From Phytoseiulus persimilis (lineage: Eukaryota > Arthropoda > Arachnida > Mesostigmata > Phytoseiidae), in NCBI GenBank assembly GCA_037576195.1, contig CM075104.1, positions 17,128,211 through 17,192,210 of the forward strand: a stretch of DNA of 64,000 nucleotides, in the 5' to 3' direction. Of this stretch, positions 38,301-53,131 are shown one piece after another; the first letter of the stretch is position 1, and each line of letters begins with the position of its first letter. The notes beneath the pieces were generated by a model. The model had not been told where the DNA came from. It worked only from the letters and a program-made list of their open reading frames with translations, and did no database searches. A program made the translations under genes and the position numbers.

Positions 38301-41300
38301 TAGTCCACGAGAGGACTAGAGCCTCCTGTCCCGTCTCGGCTTTCTCTCGAGCATCCGCATTTTTCGGCCTGTCGGTTCTGTCGGAATCGATCGCTCTCGA
38401 AAATTCTGCTCAGGGATGTCCTGATCCCTTGAATGATCGGGAAACCGCGATCGCTAAAGGGATTCTCCCGACGAGGAAGTTCGGAATGGTTACCGGGCAG
38501 ATAGGGAAAATCTGTGGACTCGGAATCCTTGATGGAACCGAAGAGGGTCGTCGTTCGCGTCTCAACTGAGTGTGAAGATTAGGAGTGGGGAGGGATGATG
38601 TTTCGTTGAAGATTTGTGCGTCCTGGTTGACGGGGAGCAAGCGAGAAGATTGTTCGTCTAAGATTGTGGTCGATTCCTCTTCCTCGCGCCTGCGCGGTGC
38701 TCTCTTTCCTCGCCTCGGCCAGTTTCGATTGGGAATCCGGCGAGAAGATTCGCTGCGGTGTCCAGTGCCGTTAACCTCAGCCGTTGCCCCTCGACTGTCG
38801 AAGATAGAAGAGCGGATAGATGCCGACGATGAGAACGACCAACACGGAGGAGGAAGAGAAGGAGAATTCTTCTGGAATGTTCTGATCGTGTTGTTCTTCC
38901 GCTGCGCTCTTCCTCTTCGGCTGCTCAGTCAGCGGCTCGGTTCGTCTCGTCGGATAGGGAGTAGTTTGCGTACTTCACGTTGTTGCCATCGTCGTCATCA
39001 TCAAGAACGCTCCGTCGTCCACGCTCGCCTCCTTTCTCTCGTTCGCCAGAAACGGGTTGCTCGTTGGAGGAAGTGGTAGATTTTTACCGTCACGCCAGAC
39101 GAGGCTCGAGTCTTCAACTTCGTCTTCCTCGATCTTCATCGTCGTCTTTGCCATTATTTTCGGTATTTCTGGTTCTGGTGGTGGCAGCAACGCTGGCAGC
39201 AACGGCAACGTGCCACCAGAAGTAGTGGCAGTGCACCAGCATCATGAGCCGGCCGGAGGTTCAGTGACTTCTCTTTTCTGTAGCTGCGTCAGCGGCGGCG
39301 GCGGCAGCCGTCTTCGCTTACGGAGTCTTCTGCTTCGGACGAGCCGGGCGTCTTCTGTGAGCCGTGCACATGTTATTGATGTGTTCGGCAACTCGAGCAA
39401 ACCCAGAAATTGACTCTCTGATTACAACTCGACACTGACCCTATTTCGAGCAGAGTAACGCTTCCCCGAGCTTCAGGTAGATCCACCTGAGACTCTGAAC
39501 TCAAACTGAGAGATGGAACGGAGAGTTCAGGCCCGTTTTTCTCTCTCTTTCTCGGACTCTTCCTCGCGCGTGATAACTGAGAGCGCTTTCCTCAGAGAGC
39601 TTCCGGAGAGAATAATCACTTCGATTGCATGCTAGATCAAGACAGTGGTGGTTCGCGTCGCCGTCTCTATTGAAATTTTGCAATGCCTGGTCAGAAGACT
39701 GACGTGTTTCATCACGGTCGGTGGTTTCCTCTTTCGAATGAACAGGATGTGATTTTCCGTTTCTGCTGCAATATTCCCGTCGGCGCACGGGGACAGTTCC
39801 GCGACCGCTCGAGACACTCTAGAAGCCCAGCCGTCGGTCTCTGTGGAGCTTCTCGAAATCCGTCGTGGATCTCGGTGTCCCCGTTCACTGTGGAATTCCA
39901 CGTCTCTATTGATTTCACGCTTCGGAAACCGTTTCCACGCGATCGGCTTCGGGTTCCAGCCGGTCTCATCGGTCCGGCACTGCCGAGAAAACGAGAACCA
40001 GGAACTCGTCCTCGTCTCCTCCGCTCTCTACCGCATCGTGGAGGAGAGTTTCACTAATCGGAGACGGAAAAGTTGTTGTTGGCGCGGAAATGATTGTATT
40101 TGAGGAAACGAGCGGACGAATCCGAAAGGAGCGAGCGGGCCAGAAGACTTGCAGAAGCTGGCGCTCGTACAGGAACTCGTTGCATTCCTCGGCGCCGGCG
40201 AAGGAGAGTCGATCCCAAATTTTTGGCTCCGACTTGCATGTTTCGCAGAGTTATGCAACGTCGGTTTGTGCGTCTGTAGCTACTTGCTGTTTATCAATCG
40301 TAGCCAGAATCGTCGGCTCCCCGATATTTTCCCGATGATCGGCACACGAACGTGATTCTATTTCATTCGAGCCGCCCTCTCGCTCGAGACGAATATAGAT
40401 CCAACGAGTCAGGATCGTGGAGGATATCGCGGAGAGTCGCAGACGAGACACAATAGGAAGTCCGTGTCTTCCTCTTGTTCGAGGAAGATAGGAGGGCGGG
40501 CGTAACTCGTTCCGATCGAAGTTGAAGATTGAATCTCCGCCGTGCTCCACGATGGCGGCGACCACGATGATGATGATATCCGGCTCGCGACGGATTTTCC
40601 TTTTGCTCTATAGTCTCTGGAAACTCCGTCCGTTTATCGGTTCGGTCCGCCTGTTCCGTGGCGTATGTCAAGCGTCCGTAGCTGAAGCGCCCGGTTCGGT
40701 TCTCAAAGAGCGTTCCCCACGCCGCGGCGTCATCAGGCGAGTTGGTCCTTGAAAAAGGAGAACGGTCCATTCTCGTGTAAATTTTCGCTACGAGAATTCA
40801 TAGGGAACCGCCAAACCGGCGGCCGGTCTATCGCGAAACGTCTGCTAGGCTGCCAACCAACCGACCGACCGACGGCCGGCGGAGCGGAATCGCCGCGTAA
40901 CGCAAGACTCCGCGGCCACAGGTTAAGGAACTTTCAGGGCCACAGGGGCATTGAGGTGGAGAAGAAAGCGACGACGACGTCGGAGAAGCCTCGCTTGCTC
41001 TGGCTCCGGTCGTCGCCGCCGTCGGTTCAGAATAGACGCGCGTAACGAATTCTACAGAATCGTTGTCGACTGTTCTGCACTTGCACCACCGCCATCATCA
41101 GCGGCGTGGCGGCTGCGGCCCGGCACCATCATCGACGACCGGCACCGAGCGGCATCGATGGCGGGAGCGGAGCCGCTGTTTCTATGAACGGGAGAAGATA
41201 CGCAGGCCATGACGGAACAGTTTACTCTCGAGAAAGAAATAGCGAAGAGATACGAATAGGGTCGTCTGTTGTTCGTAAATCATGCCCACGAGACAAGTGA

Positions 41301-44178
41301 CTAGCACTCACTGTTGGCTTGGCCCCATTGAAGGAGCCCCCGAACTGTTTACATCGCTGGGGTACACCTTCTTATAATCTTCGAGCGGTCGATGCCAGAG
41401 CGGTGGAGGCTCGTCGGTAGCGAGTTCAGACCAGTCGGTCTCGGCTCTGGGTTTTAGCGATGGAGTCCACGATTCTCGTCGATACGGACCGCTCTCTTGA
41501 CACATCGACAAATCGAAGGATTCACTAGTGAACGTCTCGAACAGCGAGTGAATTCTGCGGGTGCGTGTCATCCCCGCACCGAGTTGGTATCAAAATTCGG
41601 GTTCAGAATTGTCGAATATGGGAAGAAATCAAGGAAATCAAGAGTTTCGGAGATTGTGTATCATGAAAGTTGGCTGATAGTCTCACTCGGATACCTCGCA
41701 TAATTACGATCATTGCTTCCGTGCAGCCCCGGGCCGAGAGCAACGAAAATGAAATGTTCCTACTGCTGCTGTTTCGAGTCGAAACCGAGGGGATTCCATC
41801 CCTGACTGGATTCTCGCATTGCCAAACTCGCAGCGGCAAAACAAACTAGGTTTTTTCAGGATTTTTCAAGTTTTTTCTCACACAACTCTCACCAATCAGC
41901 AACAACTGGTCGAGGGGCTGGTTTTCGTTCAGAACAGGTTTGAGGATAGCGGCGGCTCCAGCAACGGTGACGACGACGATGGGATGAGAAAGATCTGGGG
42001 AATTTTTTGCCATTGCTTTTGCTTTTGTTTGAATCATCGCACCTCACCTACAAAAGAACGAACAATCCAGCCAGGAACCAAACAGAGCTTTGAAACTCGA
42101 AATATCCCTCAAGCGACCGTTGGTTGTTGGTTTTGCTTTTCTCGCGATTCCTGTCGGGGCTTTGCTCTTTCTCCTCTTTTTCCCATATCCTCGAGTCGAC
42201 CCAGAGCGACTAACCTGTTCCGATTTCGGAGTTGACGGTTAAATGCTTCGCACTTGATGAGTGTCCCGATCAGGCTCTTGGAGGGCTTTTTAGTCGGGAA
42301 CCGCTGAGCGCGAGGAAGTTCTTCCGAGGAACGTTCCGAAACTTGAACTTCATGCTCGCCGTGGCTCGGTGCAGGAAAACCAACTCGCTGGATTCGACGG
42401 AATCAAGGAACAAATCCTGCTGGGACTATCACAGACATTTCTGCTTCTCAATCGAGCATACCGATCCGTCGATCGATCATCAATCCCTCGCGGCCGCTCA
42501 CCTATTCTGCATCGTGTGTTGTGTCGTCGATTCTTCCATATGTCACACCTCTCCCTTAATCTCCACGAATTTCGATTCATCAAGTTTGTTTTGCGTCCCG
42601 ATCGCCAGGGACTTTGGACTGGGGGCTCTTTCTTATCTGACAGCTCTCAACCATCCCCCTGTTTTCCCGAACGACGGCGTTCTCGGGCGTTTCGCTTGAG
42701 GAATAGCTTCATTCGGAGAAAGCGCCGGGTGCGCACGGAGGAAGCTGTCTCGAATCTCATATAACGTAAGAGCGGTGAACTCTTCATCGAGGCTGCTGCT
42801 AACGCGCACTTCGGGCATCAGCATCGAAAGATTCAACACCACCGCCCGGACCGGCGAGCATAAGAATTCAAGTTGCACAAGCGAGAACAGAAAACTCGAA
42901 TGACTTCATAGACTGCGACAGAGTTCCGATGAAATGCGTCGGCGCGGCGTGGCTCTCCGACTGGCTCAAGCGATTGCTCGAGGAACGTTCGGCGTGTTTC
43001 GCAATGCCGATCAAGACGTCTGTCGCCTGTCTGTTCCCTTGTTTTTCACGTGAACGGGAATTAACTCAAGATTGGAGGAATTCGGCGTGCGGATCCGTCG
43101 GCGTAAACGCACTCGCGTGCGGGGTGCCGCAGGCTCCCCGTAGCGATGGGCTACGTCAGGCAGCGTTAGGCAACGGATCGCAGCGGGTAGAATATAAATA
43201 GCCAAAGTAGAAGATAGCTTCATCAGTCGGGCGTATATGTCTTCGACAATAAAAGCCCCCGAATGATTCGTTCTCATCTGTTTGAGCGTCCATGGCTCCT
43301 CATCCGCCTCAGCGTTGGCCAAGGAATGAATGCGGCCTGGCGAGAGCCAAGCTCACGTGCAGTGGTTGCGGATCGCGCAAACGTCGCAAACTGTCCCAAA
43401 AGTTCGATCGGGTGCGGGATGGTTCTGAAAGAAATCATCGGATTCAAGCGAGCGGGGAAAAAGTGAGAGTAGGCGCACTTCAGGTTGTAGCAATGTCTAG
43501 AGTCGACGGCGAAGTGGGCGTCGAATCAAAAGAAAACCGCCACTCGACTACACAAAGCTCCCATCGTCGGTATTGTGACTCCATGTTGGCTCGCTGCTCC
43601 GCGCTGCTGGCAGACTGGGCGAGACGGAAAGATGGCCGAGTGCTAGTCTCGCTGGCTGGCTGGCGAGGTGTATAATTGAGAGCATGATCTGCACGGATCT
43701 CAGCAGATGCCAGCACGAGATGATGGACAGGCGTCGGCTTTCGTCACTGAAGTAGTGCTCGGCCAGACTCAGAATCCTTCCTCTAATGAGCAACAGAAAT
43801 GAAGGCGCCTCACTGTCTCGTGGCTAATTTCTCTCTGAACAAAGACGGGCACCTTCGGATTTGATCTGATTTGCCATTTCTCGCCATGCGTCTGAGAGCG
43901 GGGTACGCTTATCCGAGCCGTGCGATCTTCATCTCGGGGCTCGGGATCCTCGTGGATAGACGGACGGATGGATGAATGTCGATTCCACGATACATTTCGG
44001 AACGCTGGGGCTGCTCGCCGCATCTCAATCCTCTAGGCGGACGAGAATAGAATCGTCAAAACGTTTCGATCCGCGAGGTCACCTCTTGGAGTGGTTGTCG
44101 TTGAGTTCATAGATCATCGAATTCTCCTCCCACAAAATCAGCTCAGCTGTCATACCCGAAAACCGCGTGGTTGGGTCT

Positions 44179-44202
44179 ATGCATGCATGCATGCGTGCGT
44201 GC
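44179..44202. repeat. (ATGC)4(GTGC)2 repeat
   Basis: Direct reading. The ATGC part is self-complementary and could form a cruciform or hairpin. Confidence 0.85.
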
Positions 44203-47200
44203 TTCTGTGTCTCCTTCAATGTCCGGGTGGTGTCGTTTTCTCTAAAGTTGATCCTAAGCGGTCGGAGAGGAGGCGGCGACGCTGCTGCTGATGGGCGACA
44301 TATGTCTTGAACCCTTTGCTGCTGCTGCTACTAGAAACTGGATCACGGACCCTGCATCTTCAAGTCCTCCTTCCGCCTCTCGGTGGCTCGGTAGAGCACT
44401 TTCTCCGCGAACAGCCGAGAAGCCGAGAAGAAACCAGAAAGAGAAACTGTTTTCATTGTATTTTGTTCGAGCGAATCGACCCCCAAATCGCGGGCATGCT
44501 CGAATAGTCCTGTTTGTAGCGGTCATCATGTTCTTCGCGAGATCATGCACACATTGGCTCCAGACTCTGATCTTGAGACTGGTGTCGATCGCTCGACCGA
44601 CGATGTCATTATTCCCGGAGCAGCTCCGTGTTCCATCGTGAACTGTGGAAGATCGCGTTCGTCGTTGAGTTTCCTTCGGAGAGGTCGCCGCGGGAACTTC
44701 GGTCCGATCGCGGGAATCGTGACAGTCAGAACTCAAGTGCGCAAACTTTCGGTTTTTTTTTCTGATATCGGAGTTCGCCGAAGGAGTTCGCCCCAGAAAC
44801 CACAGACCCCGACAGCGATCGAACCACAAGAACCCTTCGGGTACTGTTCGCTGAAGTAATTTTTCAGGGGAATCCCTCCGTGACTTTCAGTCTGATTCGG
44901 TTACGTGCGCTCGAAGCTGTTGTTGCTGTCCGCGAGTGTCTCTCTCAACAAACGAAGGACTGGACGCGAAAACCCCGCTCTGAATCGATTTTCTTCCTCC
45001 GACGATGTTATCAATTCAGAATGGATCGGGCTCTTCTTCTTCACACGGGATCCTGCTGAAGATTAATGTCTGCGTCCTGCAGTCCTGTTTCAATCAGTGC
45101 TTCTTTTCATGCGATTTCAATGTCATCGGAGGAATTTTTGGGCCAACTTTCGATTTCAATGTTCTTGCTGGTCGACTACTTTCGACTGCTTCTCCATCCG
45201 GGCCAGCGGAGAGAGATAAAAAGAGGAGAAAGAACGACTAGTCCACGAGAACCTAGCGAGTTTAACCTCAAAAATTTTTACGGATCGAATCGAACAGTTT
45301 TGAAAGGTGCCATGGGGAACATTTTTGTGAGGTGACTAGACAAAGATGCTGTGCGTATGCGGAGCTCGAGGATCGAGCGGTTCGGGCCGCGCTTCGCCGG
45401 AGTGAGCGAGCGTTGTCCTGCTTCGACCAGGTATTCACTCTTTGGTGGAGCATCTACTCGCGGCAGATCCTGCACGAACCTGTTCTGGCCATGCGCCTAC
45501 ATCGATTTAAAACTTCTCCGAACGAGAACTGTCTGGAAAAAAACTAACAAGTAACCAGAAGAGCTGTGCTGCAATCGGGCCAGCGCGTGCGAGTTACCGG
45601 TTCCGCTTTTTTCGATTGGAAAAAAATATCCCCCATTCTGGCTGCTGGAGCGTGCCCGGCTCCGAAGCTGATTCTGCCCTTAGGCTCCGAGAAGCAGACG
45701 AGCTCCGGCCAACTCGGATGTCCAGGAGCAGGGAAGAGGGAACCTCCTGGGAAAAACTTGAACTTCTCGGACCTCCAGAAGTCTCGAGACCACTCGGGAG
45801 CACAGTGGACTCGAGGTGACTTACGACAGAAATCTCCGAGCTTGTGTTAGATCACAAATAATAGAGCACGGTGTCAGTGCTGACTGGCTAGCGGAAACAG
45901 CAAAAAAATGCAGCTTTCGAGCCTCGTCGACTAAGTCGGTCAGTCAGAGTCCCGGTCCTCTCTGGCTTAGGAGTGTGTCCGCTCGGAAGTAACTGGACCT
46001 CACGAGGCTCTCTCTTGGACTTGCACCAGGCCTTCTTGTTTCCTTCCGAAGGACACTCCTCTATCGATGAGACCGTGTTACGAGAAGTGAGCTTCCTCCG
46101 ATTCGCCAAAAACTACACCACGATGTAACGACTGACCAACCGAGTGAAGAATTCAGTCAGCAACTGGATGCGCGAATCTCTGGCTCGATAAGAGGGACGG
46201 ACAGAGCTCTAATCGAACTGGAACCGACTAGAAATGTGACGAGCGATCCATGGCGATGACTGCGGCGCCGCGCCGTGTGAAGTAGGCGCCGCTGTTGCAG
46301 CGAGAACATCCGAATCAGCACATCGAACACATGGAAACGAGGTGCTGAAAGTAGTTCGGTGGCCAGTCTTTTCGGATTGCGATGCGCACCGGGTTGTGCA
46401 ATCGATGTTGCGAACGTCCGCTTGTGTGGCGGCTCTGTTCCAAAAACGTCGCCGTCGTTCATTTCGCGACTCAACACGCAGCGCCAGAGAATCGCCAACT
46501 CTGAGCGGACCGACGCTTCTTGAGTTTGTCCGTCTTCGAGCTGCTAAGTGCCAAAATTTCCCCCGGGATGCACGGACAGTGTAGTTTCCGCGGCCGCACC
46601 GACCGTCGCTGACCGGTATCGAATCTGACTAATGCGGTGTCGACAGTGGTTTGTGGGAGTAGAGCGGACTGTGTATCGCAACAGCTATAGTCCGACAACT
46701 GCCGAGAGCAATCAATCATTAATTTGATGCCGTTCTGCTGTTGACCTCAATGTCCTCTGACCACACTCGTCATTAAGCCTGTTTGTCGCTCAGCGGCTGG
46801 TTTGCTAGCTGGCTGGTTCACTGACTGACCGGTTGACTCCTCGGTAGGTGCACCCTGCTGAAGTTTATGCAGTATTTGCATGATGGGACTCGCATCGTGA
46901 TGCCGACATATAGACATCGCTCCCGCTGTCTCCCACCATCCCTTGCAGCATTGCCGCTGCAGCCGCCGCCATTTCTGATCGATATCCGGTCAATGGTGGT
47001 TATTATGAAAATAAAAAAGAAGAGGAGAAAACCGCCTCGGATGTCCGACGAGAAGCAGAGGACTCCGGCGATGCCTGCTCCATCTTTTGTGGAGCGAGCG
47101 AGTGAGCCATCCGTTTGAAGCTGCGTCAAGTAAATTCTACAGCGATGCTGGTGATGATGGCCGGGCTTGACGGTCGGAAGTTCTGACACCAGCCCAGAGA

Positions 47201-47730
47201 ACATTCAGTCGCCGATAACTGTGGAGCGCCACCAATCCGAGATTTTGAGTTCTCGCGGGGTTCCGGTTTGCGAAATATGCGCAGCGCATGCTCATTCGGA
47301 ACCTTCGCAAAACCTAACTAGAAATACCGAAAATAAGAGCGTCGGTCGGGACTCGAGCCGTGCAGCATGCGCCCTTATGACAGTTGAATGCGGCCGGTGC
47401 GAGAGCAAGTTGAGCGTCATCCACTATCCTTGATAAGTTCGTTCACATTTAGACTCTCTACTTTGTCTGATTCGTCGTCGTCATTTTCTCCTCCGTCTTG
47501 TGCGCGATCCTCTTTTTCGTTTTCTCTATTTCGAGACAACGACGGCGGCGGCGGCCGGGAGAAGCTCAAGGTCGGTCAACTGAGCAGCCAGGACCGGCAG
47601 CGAGCTGAAGTAGCGAGCGCAGCCGCTCCGGGCAACGGAAATCTCCAAAAATGGCGCGCACGAAAACGTTGCCGTCGTCGCGACCGCTTCAACTGCAAAG
47701 ACGACGAAAGCAACACTGGATACTGAAAAC

Positions 47731-47754
47731 GACGACGACGACGGCGGCGGCGGC
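47731..47754. repeat. (GAC)4(GGC)4 trinucleotide repeat
   Basis: Two exact trinucleotide blocks adjoin. The underlying frames are not recognised as coding. Confidence 0.85.
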
Positions 47755-50700
47755 TTCGAGAAGAGAGAAAATATCGCGGCTGCGACTTCCACAAGGCACA
47801 GCCGAAATTTCGCCACCAAAGAGTTCCCGGCGCTCGGCCTGCTGCTGCCGCGCGGCAGTTCTGGCGGATATCTCTCGACGACCGCGTTGGGAACAGCAGC
47901 AGGGCTTTTTCGTCTTTAATGTTGTCGCTCCAAGAGCTGGAACGGTCGAATCTCGTATGTGACGTCGTCGTTGCTCGGCTGACGGTTCGTGGCGGTTTCA
48001 GACGAGGAAGGAAGCGGGCCGGCCGGCGGACCAGTCGGCTGCCCGCCAGGTAGACATTCGAAGTAGGGTTCGGAGTATGAACGGCAGAAGATGGCTCCGG
48101 TAGTGCGAGCGAAGTGGAGCCGCGCCGTGGCCCTTCCACAGAAATTCAACGAATCCCCAGTTGGCCGGCCGACGATTTCCGCCGGCAATCGAACCAACCG
48201 CAGTTCTACAATGCCCATTAGACGAACAAACCCAACCGAAGGAGAAAAACGTTTGTCGTTCCTGGCCGCGGCGCACCGAAAGTTCAGATCGAAGGGCTAG
48301 GACTTATTATTCTTGTTCGGAAGATTCGTCCGCAACGACCATGGTGTGGAGTGATCTATTTGTGGCGAGGCTTCGCGAGATACCTGTAATGAAACGTTTG
48401 GGAAATTCACACTATGGGCACTACCATCACAGCGATGATCACGATCATCGTAGTACAACTTGAAGAAACTTGCGTAACATAAACGGCGGCCATCGGTCCA
48501 GCCGTGATCGTCAACACGGACCGGATCAATCTCCAAGCTGACCGTGAATGAATTTTCAACGACTGAACTGGATTCAAGCATGAAACGGTCCTTTTTGCGA
48601 GCCGCGCACCGAATGAATACGCGACGGCAAGGTTGTGACAGCAACAGCGGGGATCGGGCGGAGCGGAATCTTCACGATCTTTCATTTTCTATTTCCGATG
48701 ATAGCTCGTCGTTGCTCGAAGTCTTCCGCTCGTTCTCAACTAAAAATAAGTCTGACTTTCTGTCGAACGAGGGTGGTGTTACACGGTTACCCAATCGAGC
48801 ACGAAACTGTCTCGATGCCGAAAGCATCGCTCTCGAGCTCAGTAGTCACAGTTTCCCCGAGGAATCAATAGCTGAAACGTGTTTTTTTCCTTCCAGGTGA
48901 GTTTTGCGGATACAAGACCGGCAACAGCCGTCTCTTCGGGGACGAAAGGCGGCGAGGAAAGGAACGATTTTGATTCCAGCTCGGAGTTTAATGCGCGAGC
49001 TTATCAAGTTTACACGATAACAATCTAACGCACAGATGCGGACAGAAAAAAGAGACTCAGCGAATTCACGTATTCGTAAAGTGGCGTTTCCTGTTGCTGC
49101 TTGCGCGCTCGAAGGGGTTGAAGCCAAGAGGATAAAAATGATTTTTATCCCCGTAAGGCGGATGTATATCCAGTTCCAGGCGTAGTAATGGCAAACGACG
49201 AAGCTGATGGCCGCTGCCGCCGTTTGTCTTGTTTGGCCTAAGGTGTTTCCTGATTACAAACACAGAGTGCGTCCGACTCTCTGCTTATCCGTTCATTGAA
49301 TGACTTCGTTCCACCTTGAAAGGAAAGACGAGCCCAGCTCCGGCTTGCCCTGGATTTTTCGGCGGGGGCCCGCTATCGATGACAAGACCCTCCGTTGAAA
49401 TCCCTCGCGGAGTTACCATGTTGCCACCTCCCTATAACCCCCCTACCCTCCCCCTGCTCTGACAAGTTTGCATACGGTCCGGTCACGTCGTCCACGATCG
49501 CAGTGCAGAACTCTTACACGAGACCAACCCTTGTTGGTTGATCATTAACGTTTGCGGGCCCGTATCGTCCCGTAGTCAAATCGTCGCAAGCAGTGTAGCG
49601 TCCGCTGACAGAATGTGGATCACTGTGACCCCGGCTCATGCAAAGACCGAGCTCACCAGCCAGCGGCTCAGTCAGTCACAAATCCGAAGGATTGTTGGAC
49701 ATCATCAATGGCTGCTCGCTCCGCTGCTGCTATTGCCGCTGCTGCTCGCTTTCTTCCACGCTGAGTTGTGCAACAATCTTGCTATTCGTACAAAAGCGAC
49801 CGGAGGAAGCGAGTGACTTGTTGTAAAAATCACCCAGCCTCAGACCTTGGCACGTCTTCCTTTTTGACGAACAAATGAACAAACGGATGGACATTCTCCC
49901 CCGTTGTCGTCGTGGTGCCGGGTGCTGGCGGTTTTCATGCCCCTCATGCCGAAGTCGCCAGGTGTCCAACCCAGCGGCCGTTCGCCCGCCCTTCCGACTG
50001 TCCACCCACCACCCTGCCGAGCGGACTGAACTAAGGGATGTATCATGAAACGAATGAGCCGATGAATGAATGCACGATGACCATGCCGTCGGATGGGACG
50101 GACGGAGAACTTGTCGAGCTCATCGCTCCCGAGGAGAGTTCCCCATCGAGCCCGTGTCGGACTTCCAGAACGGAAAGCTGACAAGAGAGGAGGAGCAGAG
50201 CCGTTCTTCTGCCGCGTTTTTGGTCAGCGCGGCCGAAACTGCAATCTGCCCTCACAGCTCGAGCTAACGATGAAACCATCGCGATGGTTCGGAACTCGTG
50301 GCGGTGGCGTCACCGGTTCACATGGTCGCGTTGCGCTACAAGGTTAGCTAACACTGAGCTAGCATCAGCCGAACCGTGAGCATCCGAGCAACCGGTAGCT
50401 TACTCCGTCGGTCTGACAGTTCGGCTGCTTGCTTGACACTTGGTTGGTAAATATAGAGAAAGATGTGCGCAAGAATATCACCGCTCTTCCCGTGCCGCTA
50501 CCATTCCACTGAGCGTCCTAAACGCATTGTTGAACTGCAACGATCATGACGACGATGACGCCAACGGCGCCGGGCGTCGCGCACGCTTCGTTCTCATGTC
50601 TGGCTGAGTGTGATGACACAGTTCCGGTTCGAACAGATTTCCTAGATGGAGATGCAGAGAGGGGAATCGCGCTCGAGGAGATCTAGCTGGAGATACGGAT

Positions 50701-53107
50701 GCCTCTGGACTCAACAAGTTGTTAGCTGCAAAAGTTCCCGAACGAAAATCAGAGAATACCGATCGATTGGCCAACGTTGTTCTGCATGCGCTGCGTGCAA
50801 TGCGAGCGGCAGTCGGTGCGGGGGACCGAACTTCCCATATCGGACGATAAACGGGTTGCCGTTGCCACCGTCGAAGAGAAGCAGATGCTGCGCGGGAGCG
50901 AAGTCGTTGGCTTTCTTTTGGCGAAGTGCCACTCACTCAGTCGTGGCTCCGACCGAAGTTCCTGGAAAAACGTCGAAGCCAAGATGAGAAATTTCTGAGC
51001 CGTTTGAAGCGAGGAAGTTCAGAATTTTTGCAACGAACAACGAGCTAACAACGGATGCCCCGACAGAAGAAAATGTTTTCGGCTGTTCAACCCTTCCCTC
51101 GGTCTTTCCGTTCGGACGAATCATCGTGAAAGACATCTTGGCTTTAATAAGAGTTGGAAACCGCCTTGGCCACGGAGGAATATTCGAGAAACGGTGAAAG
51201 TGCGTCCCAAGTCGCCAAATCCGTCTCGTAATACCTCGAATCCAGCGATGCGTTTCTGATACGTCGGCTGCAACAACACTTCCCGTTGCGCCGTTGATGC
51301 GCTCGCAAGATATGTTCGAGTGTGAATATAGAGATGAATAGATGACTGAATAGATAGATAGATGGATGGACGGGGGTACGAATTGATGCGACGCCCGCCT
51401 GTTAGCTGTTACGAGCAGCAGTGTCGATGAATGTCGGCTGACTGAGTGGCGGGCTGATTGTGACCTTGGTGGCTTCCTCTGTGATGCAACGCTTTGTCTT
51501 TCTTCGTTACCGACCAGCAACCGCCACCGATCGCGCCGCCGCCGACATCGTCGAATAGCTGGGCTACCCGTTGACTGCACAAAGCGTTCGCGAGCGTGAA
51601 AAGCCCCGCAATCCCTGTACGGTGTTCCGTGAGACCTGCTCTGTTTCGTACAACTTTGAAACACTGAGCTGGTAAAGACGCTCCGACGGCCATCGGTTGT
51701 GGTCTTAACCGCATTGCCTGCGCTTGGAACATCGAGAGGAAAAGCTCTGTCTTTGTTCCCGGAAATTTCACCTCCTTCAATCGACTCATATCGGGCTTCT
51801 CCAGCTAACTCCGAATTCACTTTGACGCGGGGCGGAACATCGTTGGGATGGATGATGGCGAATATGATGAATGGTGACTAATCTGTGGACGCGAATGAAT
51901 GCTGCTCGTTTGCTTTCAGTATATTTTTCTGGGCCAGACAGAGAACCGCGGCCAAAACAGAAGTTACGTACAATAATGGCAGACGGACGCTTTAGTCGTT
52001 TTCCTCGTTGTCGCCAACAGCGCCGTACCCGCACGCCACTGCATCGGCAGAACTGACACCAACAACGAAGGATTACGAAGCATTCGCGGCAAAGTTCGTT
52101 CACCGCACTCGCCTTGATCTCAAGGATGCCCCAAAGGAGTCAGTGCCAATAGGAAGAGTTGGCGAGCCCGCCGGTCGGTCGGTCAGCCAACTAGCCGGCC
52201 GGCCCGCCAGCCAGCCGGCGTGTTGGCCAAGAGTCCGGTCGGGAACCCAGAGCAAATATCCAGAATCCCCTCCGTCGACACCGATGCCGTCGTCGCCGCC
52301 AGCCCTCAACCGGATTATCGGAGAACCTGTGTGGCATCAAAGTCTACGACTTCCAACACTCGCTGGGTGCCGACGGCTTTTGTTCCGAAAAAATAATTCT
52401 CAGCCAGTTCGAGGGTCCGCTGATGGAGATGTCCAATGTTTTTTGATTCCGTGGGTGTCTCGTCGTTGTGGGGCAAGCCGGGAAGCGAGCGGTCGCGTCG
52501 CGCTCACACGGCAGTATCAGAGTGCCATCGGCTGCCAAGTGAACGTCCTTGACATCCAGAGAGAAATGAAGATTGCTCAATCGAGTTATGTTTGAACGAA
52601 AAGAAACAAAAAGAATACGACGAGGAAGAAGGACGATCTACAGCTCTGGAGCAAGATCTTCGCTGTCGATTAGATTAGAACACACGGCGCAAATATTCAC
52701 TCGCTCCAGAGGTCTTCTCGCGTTGGAATTCTGAGTAATTTCTCTTCGGACGTGAGCAACGGAATATGCGTATCATGATCAATGACTCTTCAATAGACGA
52801 TATTTTCGTTCGTGTGGCTTAAGCTGACTGCCAACTAGTTCGTCAGTTCAGCGTTTCGTTTTTCCAGTGGAGCAGCGAGAAGAGTTGTTGGTGCCGCCGC
52901 CGCTCCACAAATAACGATCTCATTTTTATGAGCGATGAGAGACGCAGTAACGAAAGTTGTAACAAGTATCCATCCGTCTATCTGTTCACCCGACCGTGCT
53001 GGAAGATTTGTGTATTGCTTTATCTTCAGTGACCGGCTCTGACATCACAACCGAGATCTGGCTTTACCAGAACCACTCTACGGGAGGATGTTTCGATGGG
53101 TTGACTT

Positions 53108-53131
53108 ACCGACCGACCGACCGACCGACCG
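53108..53131. repeat. (ACCG)6 tetranucleotide repeat
   Basis: Six exact units, followed by CAAA and GAGC units to about 53157. Positions 53110-53129 are a perfect reverse complement of the (GTCG)5 tract at 12635-12654 in the same intron. Confidence 0.9.

Noticed and set aside
50100-50111. 12-nt match to the 5' part of miR-184 (GGACGGAGAACT)
   Set aside because: The rest of this highly conserved microRNA does not match and no precursor hairpin can be formed around it.
50933-51820. 295-codon - strand frame, the longest uninterrupted frame in the window
   Set aside because: It starts at GTG, is biased to Ser/Arg, runs through the TAGA/TGGA repeat and shows no domain; probably chance.
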